DNA of 9,389 nucleotides from Clostridiaceae bacterium. GTDB lineage: Bacteria; Bacillota; Clostridia; Saccharofermentanales; UBA5734. Position numbers and translations under genes: made by a program. The notes below the pieces were generated by a model. The model had not been told where the DNA came from and searched no databases. It worked only from the letters and a program-made list of their open reading frames with translations. This document shows positions 7,035 through 9,389 of the stretch, one piece after another; position 1 is the stretch's first letter, and the number at the start of each line of letters is the position of its first letter. The stretch is taken from NCBI GenBank assembly GCA_012522285.1, contig JAAYKS010000342.1, positions 1 through 9,389 of the forward strand, written 5' to 3'.

Positions 7035-8204
7035 ATGTTCCGCCGTCTTTTGAGGGGCCGCGGGTCGATGGTGGCGATCGTCCTGGCGGCGGTCGCCGTT
7101 TTGTCTTTTGTTTTGTTTTTCCCGGACGCGCTGCGTTCGGATCGCACACAGGAGGATCGCAGTATGTCCCAACAAACATTGCCCGACAACCCAAACACTC
7201 GCATCGACTTCAGCCGATCGACATTGCGCGATATCTGGCTGGCCGGAGGCTGTTTCTGGGGGACTGAAGCGTATCTTGCCCGGATTCCCGGCGTTGCGGA
7301 CGCCACTGTGGGTTATGCGAACGGAACGACAGACAACCCCACCTATGAAGATGTCTGTTACCGCAATACGAGGCATGCGGAGACCGTCCACGTGCGATAC
7401 GATCCGGCCGTACTCCCTTTGGGAAGTCTTCTGGATCACTTTTTCTCGATCATCGATCCCACCGTGCTGAACCGACAGGGAAACGACCGGGGGACGCAGT
7501 ACCGGACCGGCATTTATTACCGCGAAGAAACGGATCTACCGGTGATTGAAGCTGCGGTTTCGCGGGCCGCCGCAACGGTTGACCGCCCGGTGGTCACCGA
7601 AGTGACGCCGCTCCGGCGTTACGATCTTGCCGAGGAATATCACCAGGACTACCTGGAGAAGAACCCGGGAGGGTACTGTCATGTCTCGTTCGACACCCTC
7701 CCCGAGTATGTCCCCGAGACTGCGCAATGGACACGGCCGGATGACGGGGTGATCCGGGAGCGGCTCACCGACGAGCAATACCGGGTGACGCAGGAAGGCG
7801 CTACCGAGCATCCGTTCACGGGGGCGTACGATGCATTTTACGAGCCTGGGATTTATGTGGACGTCGTGACGGGCGAACCGCTGTTCAGCTCGCGCGACAA
7901 GTACGATGCAGGATGCGGCTGGCCTAGCTTTACCCGTCCGATCGACCTTGCCAGAATCGAGGAGCACGCGGATCGGACCTACGGCATGCTTCGAACCGAG
8001 GTGAGAAGCGCGAGCGGGGACTCCCATCTTGGACATGTATTCACGGACGGTCCGGTAAGCGGAGAAGGACCGGCATCCGGGGAAGGGCTGCGGTATTGTA
8101 TCAACAGCGCGGCGCTCCGGTTTGTTCCTTATGCGGAGATGGACGCGCAGGGATATGGCGCTTTCAAGACTCTTGTGATGCCGGAGGATAGCACACACCC
8201 CTAG
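7035..8204 (+). CDS. msrAB: Membrane-anchored MsrA-MsrB methionine sulfoxide reductase
   Basis: This 389-residue fusion repairs oxidised methionine: MsrA reduces the S-sulfoxide and MsrB the R-sulfoxide, usually recycled by thioredoxin. A basic N-terminus and one hydrophobic segment (about 12-30) predict a membrane anchor with the enzyme outside. The MsrA domain (about 65-215) has GGCFWGTE with catalytic Cys73, EEYHQDYL (200-206) and a resolving cysteine at GGYC (Cys215). The MsrB domain (about 235-365) has GCGWPSF (293-299, resolving Cys294), GDSHLGHVF (328-336) and the catalytic Cys355 in RYCINSAALRF. The zinc CxxC pairs found in many MsrBs are absent. GGGGAGG (7022-7028) is 6 nt before the ATG. 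A second strong SD precedes Met44 and would yield a form without the anchor. I find no clear promoter in the 90-bp gap upstream, so read-through from the GGDEF gene is possible. Confidence 0.95.
   Translation: MFRRLLRGRGSMVAIVLAAVAVLSFVLFFPDALRSDRTQEDRSMSQQTLPDNPNTRIDFSRSTLRDIWLAGGCFWGTEAYLARIPGVADATVGYANGTTDNPTYEDVCYRNTRHAETVHVRYDPAVLPLGSLLDHFFSIIDPTVLNRQGNDRGTQYRTGIYYREETDLPVIEAAVSRAAATVDRPVVTEVTPLRRYDLAEEYHQDYLEKNPGGYCHVSFDTLPEYVPETAQWTRPDDGVIRERLTDEQYRVTQEGATEHPFTGAYDAFYEPGIYVDVVTGEPLFSSRDKYDAGCGWPSFTRPIDLARIEEHADRTYGMLRTEVRSASGDSHLGHVFTDGPVSGEGPASGEGLRYCINSAALRFVPYAEMDAQGYGAFKTLVMPEDSTHP
7150..7166 (+). promoter_or_regulatory. Internal RBS and in-frame start within msrAB
   Basis: A full AGGAGG (7150-7155) lies 8 nt upstream of an in-frame ATG (7164-7166), which is Met44 of the long form, just after the hydrophobic anchor. 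Initiation here would give a soluble 346-residue MsrAB with both catalytic domains intact. Its SD is as good as or better than that of the first start. That both are used is inference. Confidence 0.6.
8049..8084 (+). repeat. Tandem 18-bp duplication in the MsrB domain
   Basis: Two diverged 18-bp units (8049-8066 and 8067-8084) encode GPVSGE and GPASGE (residues 339-350), directly before GLRYC with the catalytic Cys355. MsrB proteins usually have a shorter turn here, so this looks like an old in-frame duplication that lengthens a flexible Gly/Ser/Pro loop next to the active site. Confidence 0.55.
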
Positions 8205-9389
8205 GTGCTCCGCCTTTTTTACGGCGTTTCTCCTCGTATTGGCGGGTATCCGCGAGTCGAAGCAGTTCCTCCAGATCCTGATGCACGTCAGGATTGACGG
8301 TGGCGATTCCGAGTGAAAATTCGAGCTGATACGGTTTGCCCGACTGTTCGTTGTACTCCCGTGTAAATGTCTGGATGCGTTCCCGGACGGACGAGACGTT
8401 GTTCTCCGACAACTGTTTGGCGAGCACCACAAATTCGTCCCCACCCATACGGGCGATGATGTCGTCGCTGCGGAAGGCACGTTTGAGGATTGAAACGGTC
8501 GCCCGGATGGCTTGGTCCCCTTCCGAATGACCGTATTGGTCGTTGATCATTTTCATGTTGTCGATGTCCGCAAACAATAACAGAACCGACTCGGGGGTAC
8601 GGTTGTTCAAGTCTACGACTTTCGTGGCTGATTCGAAGAACCCGCGCCGGTTGTAAACGCCGCTCAGCTCGTCTCGAACGGACAGACGGTTGAGCCGCCA
8701 GTTGAATTCCTGGAGTTCTTCGACAGCACCTGCCAGACGTGCTTCGATCTCGGACTGCTTGAGCAGCAGCAGCGCGACTTTGATCGTGTTGCTGATCTGT
8801 CCGCGGATCGGTTCATAATTGCGCGTATCCGTAGAGGTGGGTTCGAATACCATGTAACCGAGATGCTCGTTCTGGAAAAACAAAGGTTTGACGATCCAGG
8901 TAAATCGGCGGTCTTGCGGATAACACATGTCCGGGAGGAGATTGTCGGTTGAGAATGATATGGTCCGGTTGTGGAGCACATTACAGCCATCCTGGTGTGC
9001 AAACAGCAGTATAGCTTGGTCGGGAATTTGTTCCTGTTCCGGGTATGTGACCGGCTCGTCGTACTTGACGATAAAGCAGTCGCCGATTCCACAAAGCGGG
9101 AGCACTTCCGCGACCTGTTGATACAGTTCTTCGAGCGAAAATGTTTGCATCGTCTGATGGATCCGATAATTCCGAGTGGCCATGACGAAGAGGTCATCCG
9201 AAAAAAGAGATTCGGCGGTCGGCGGACATCCGCAGGATTCCCGGAATATCGGCTCAGCCGGAAAATAGAGAGTCTTGTCTTCCAGCCGCGCGTCCGGGTC
9301 CGCCAGGAGGCGAAAAGCTTCGTCCGCAATGCGCCCGAAAGGCTGGGCGATGGTGGTCAGGCTGGGCCGGCTGTTTTGGGCATTGCGGG
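8164..9389 (-). CDS. PBP-GAF-like-GGDEF diguanylate cyclase, N-terminus outside window
   Basis: This is a partial gene whose 5' end lies beyond the window edge; 407 residues are visible. An ATG at 9183 exists but is internal: the frame stays open upstream and encodes the end of a LacI/PBP1-type domain (LTTIAQPF, then FRESCGC at 9226-9246), aligning with the 5061-6944 protein. Numbering from that internal Met, the GAF-like region spans about 7-140 (IHQTMQTFSLEEL, WIVKPLFFQNEHLGYMVFE), a helical linker follows, and the GGDEF domain covers about 168-320. It has DELSGVYNRRGFF, FADIDNMKMINDQYGH, intact GGDEF (247-251) and an I-site RSDD (238-241) at the canonical spacing, so an active, product-inhibited diguanylate cyclase is likely. 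The last 13 codons overlap the opposing msrAB gene, and the tail GGAPRGVCYPPASQES has no domain character. Confidence 0.88.
   Translation of the reverse strand, partial: RNAQNSRPSLTTIAQPFGRIADEAFRLLADPDARLEDKTLYFPAEPIFRESCGCPPTAESLFSDDLFVMATRNYRIHQTMQTFSLEELYQQVAEVLPLCGIGDCFIVKYDEPVTYPEQEQIPDQAILLFAHQDGCNVLHNRTISFSTDNLLPDMCYPQDRRFTWIVKPLFFQNEHLGYMVFEPTSTDTRNYEPIRGQISNTIKVALLLLKQSEIEARLAGAVEELQEFNWRLNRLSVRDELSGVYNRRGFFESATKVVDLNNRTPESVLLLFADIDNMKMINDQYGHSEGDQAIRATVSILKRAFRSDDIIARMGGDEFVVLAKQLSENNVSSVRERIQTFTREYNEQSGKPYQLEFSLGIATVNPDVHQDLEELLRLADTRQYEEKRRKKGGAPRGVCYPPASQES
8183..8220 (+). terminator. Probable intrinsic terminator of msrAB
   Basis: A stem of GG-A-GG-(AT bulge)-AGCAC (8183-8194) pairs with GTGCT-CC-G-CC (8205-8214) around a 10-nt loop and is followed by six Ts (8215-8220). 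The stem has one bulge and one mismatch, so it is moderate in strength. It overlaps the msrAB stop codon and lies within the 3' end of the opposing GGDEF gene. Confidence 0.45.

Noticed and set aside
7536..8480. 314-codon minus-strand frame opposite msrAB and in another frame of the second cyclase gene
   Set aside because: It overlaps catalytic regions of two well-supported genes, and its own translation looks random.
9181..9183. ATG at 9183 as the true start of the second GGDEF protein
   Set aside because: The frame stays open to the window edge and encodes sequence homologous to the PBP domain and ESCGC motif of the paralogue, so this Met is internal.

Overview
The window looks like chromosomal DNA of a fairly GC-rich member of the Bacillota, probably a Bacillales/Paenibacillales-type lineage. 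This is an inference. It rests on strong AAGGAGG/GGGAGG-type ribosome binding sites at about 6-9 nt spacing, SigA-like promoter elements, a fused MsrAB, and diguanylate cyclases with a LacI-type sensor. I see no insertion sequence, phage gene, CRISPR array, tRNA or rRNA.

Layout, left to right: (i) a minus-strand dihydrolipoyl-dehydrogenase-like flavoprotein (39-1559), ending in two tandem hairpins; (ii) a divergent plus-strand tocopherol-cyclase-family protein (1663-2637); (iii) a convergent minus-strand gene for a baeRF protein, related to eRF1 (2663-3808); (iv) a plus-strand mannonate dehydratase, uxuA (4014-5000), behind an extended -10 promoter; (v) 60 bp downstream, a soluble LacI/PBP1-type ligand domain + GAF-like domain + GGDEF protein (5061-6944); (vi) a membrane-anchored MsrA-MsrB fusion (7035-8204); (vii) on the minus strand, overlapping the end of msrAB, a second PBP-GAF-like-GGDEF paralogue (8164 to the window edge, N-terminus outside the window). 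The coding density is high and no gene-free gap exceeds about 205 bp.

The most interesting part is the right half. Two paralogous one-protein sensors appear to couple binding of a small ligand, probably a sugar or sugar acid, to c-di-GMP synthesis, and they bracket a methionine sulfoxide reductase gene. One sits directly behind a sugar-acid catabolism gene. The two cyclases have diverged: the uxuA-linked one has CGDEF in place of GGDEF and no RxxD inhibitory site, while the other keeps GGDEF and RxxD. Both carry an ESCGC cysteine motif at the sensor/linker boundary. msrAB itself has a second, strong, in-frame start after its membrane anchor, which suggests anchored and cytoplasmic forms from one gene.
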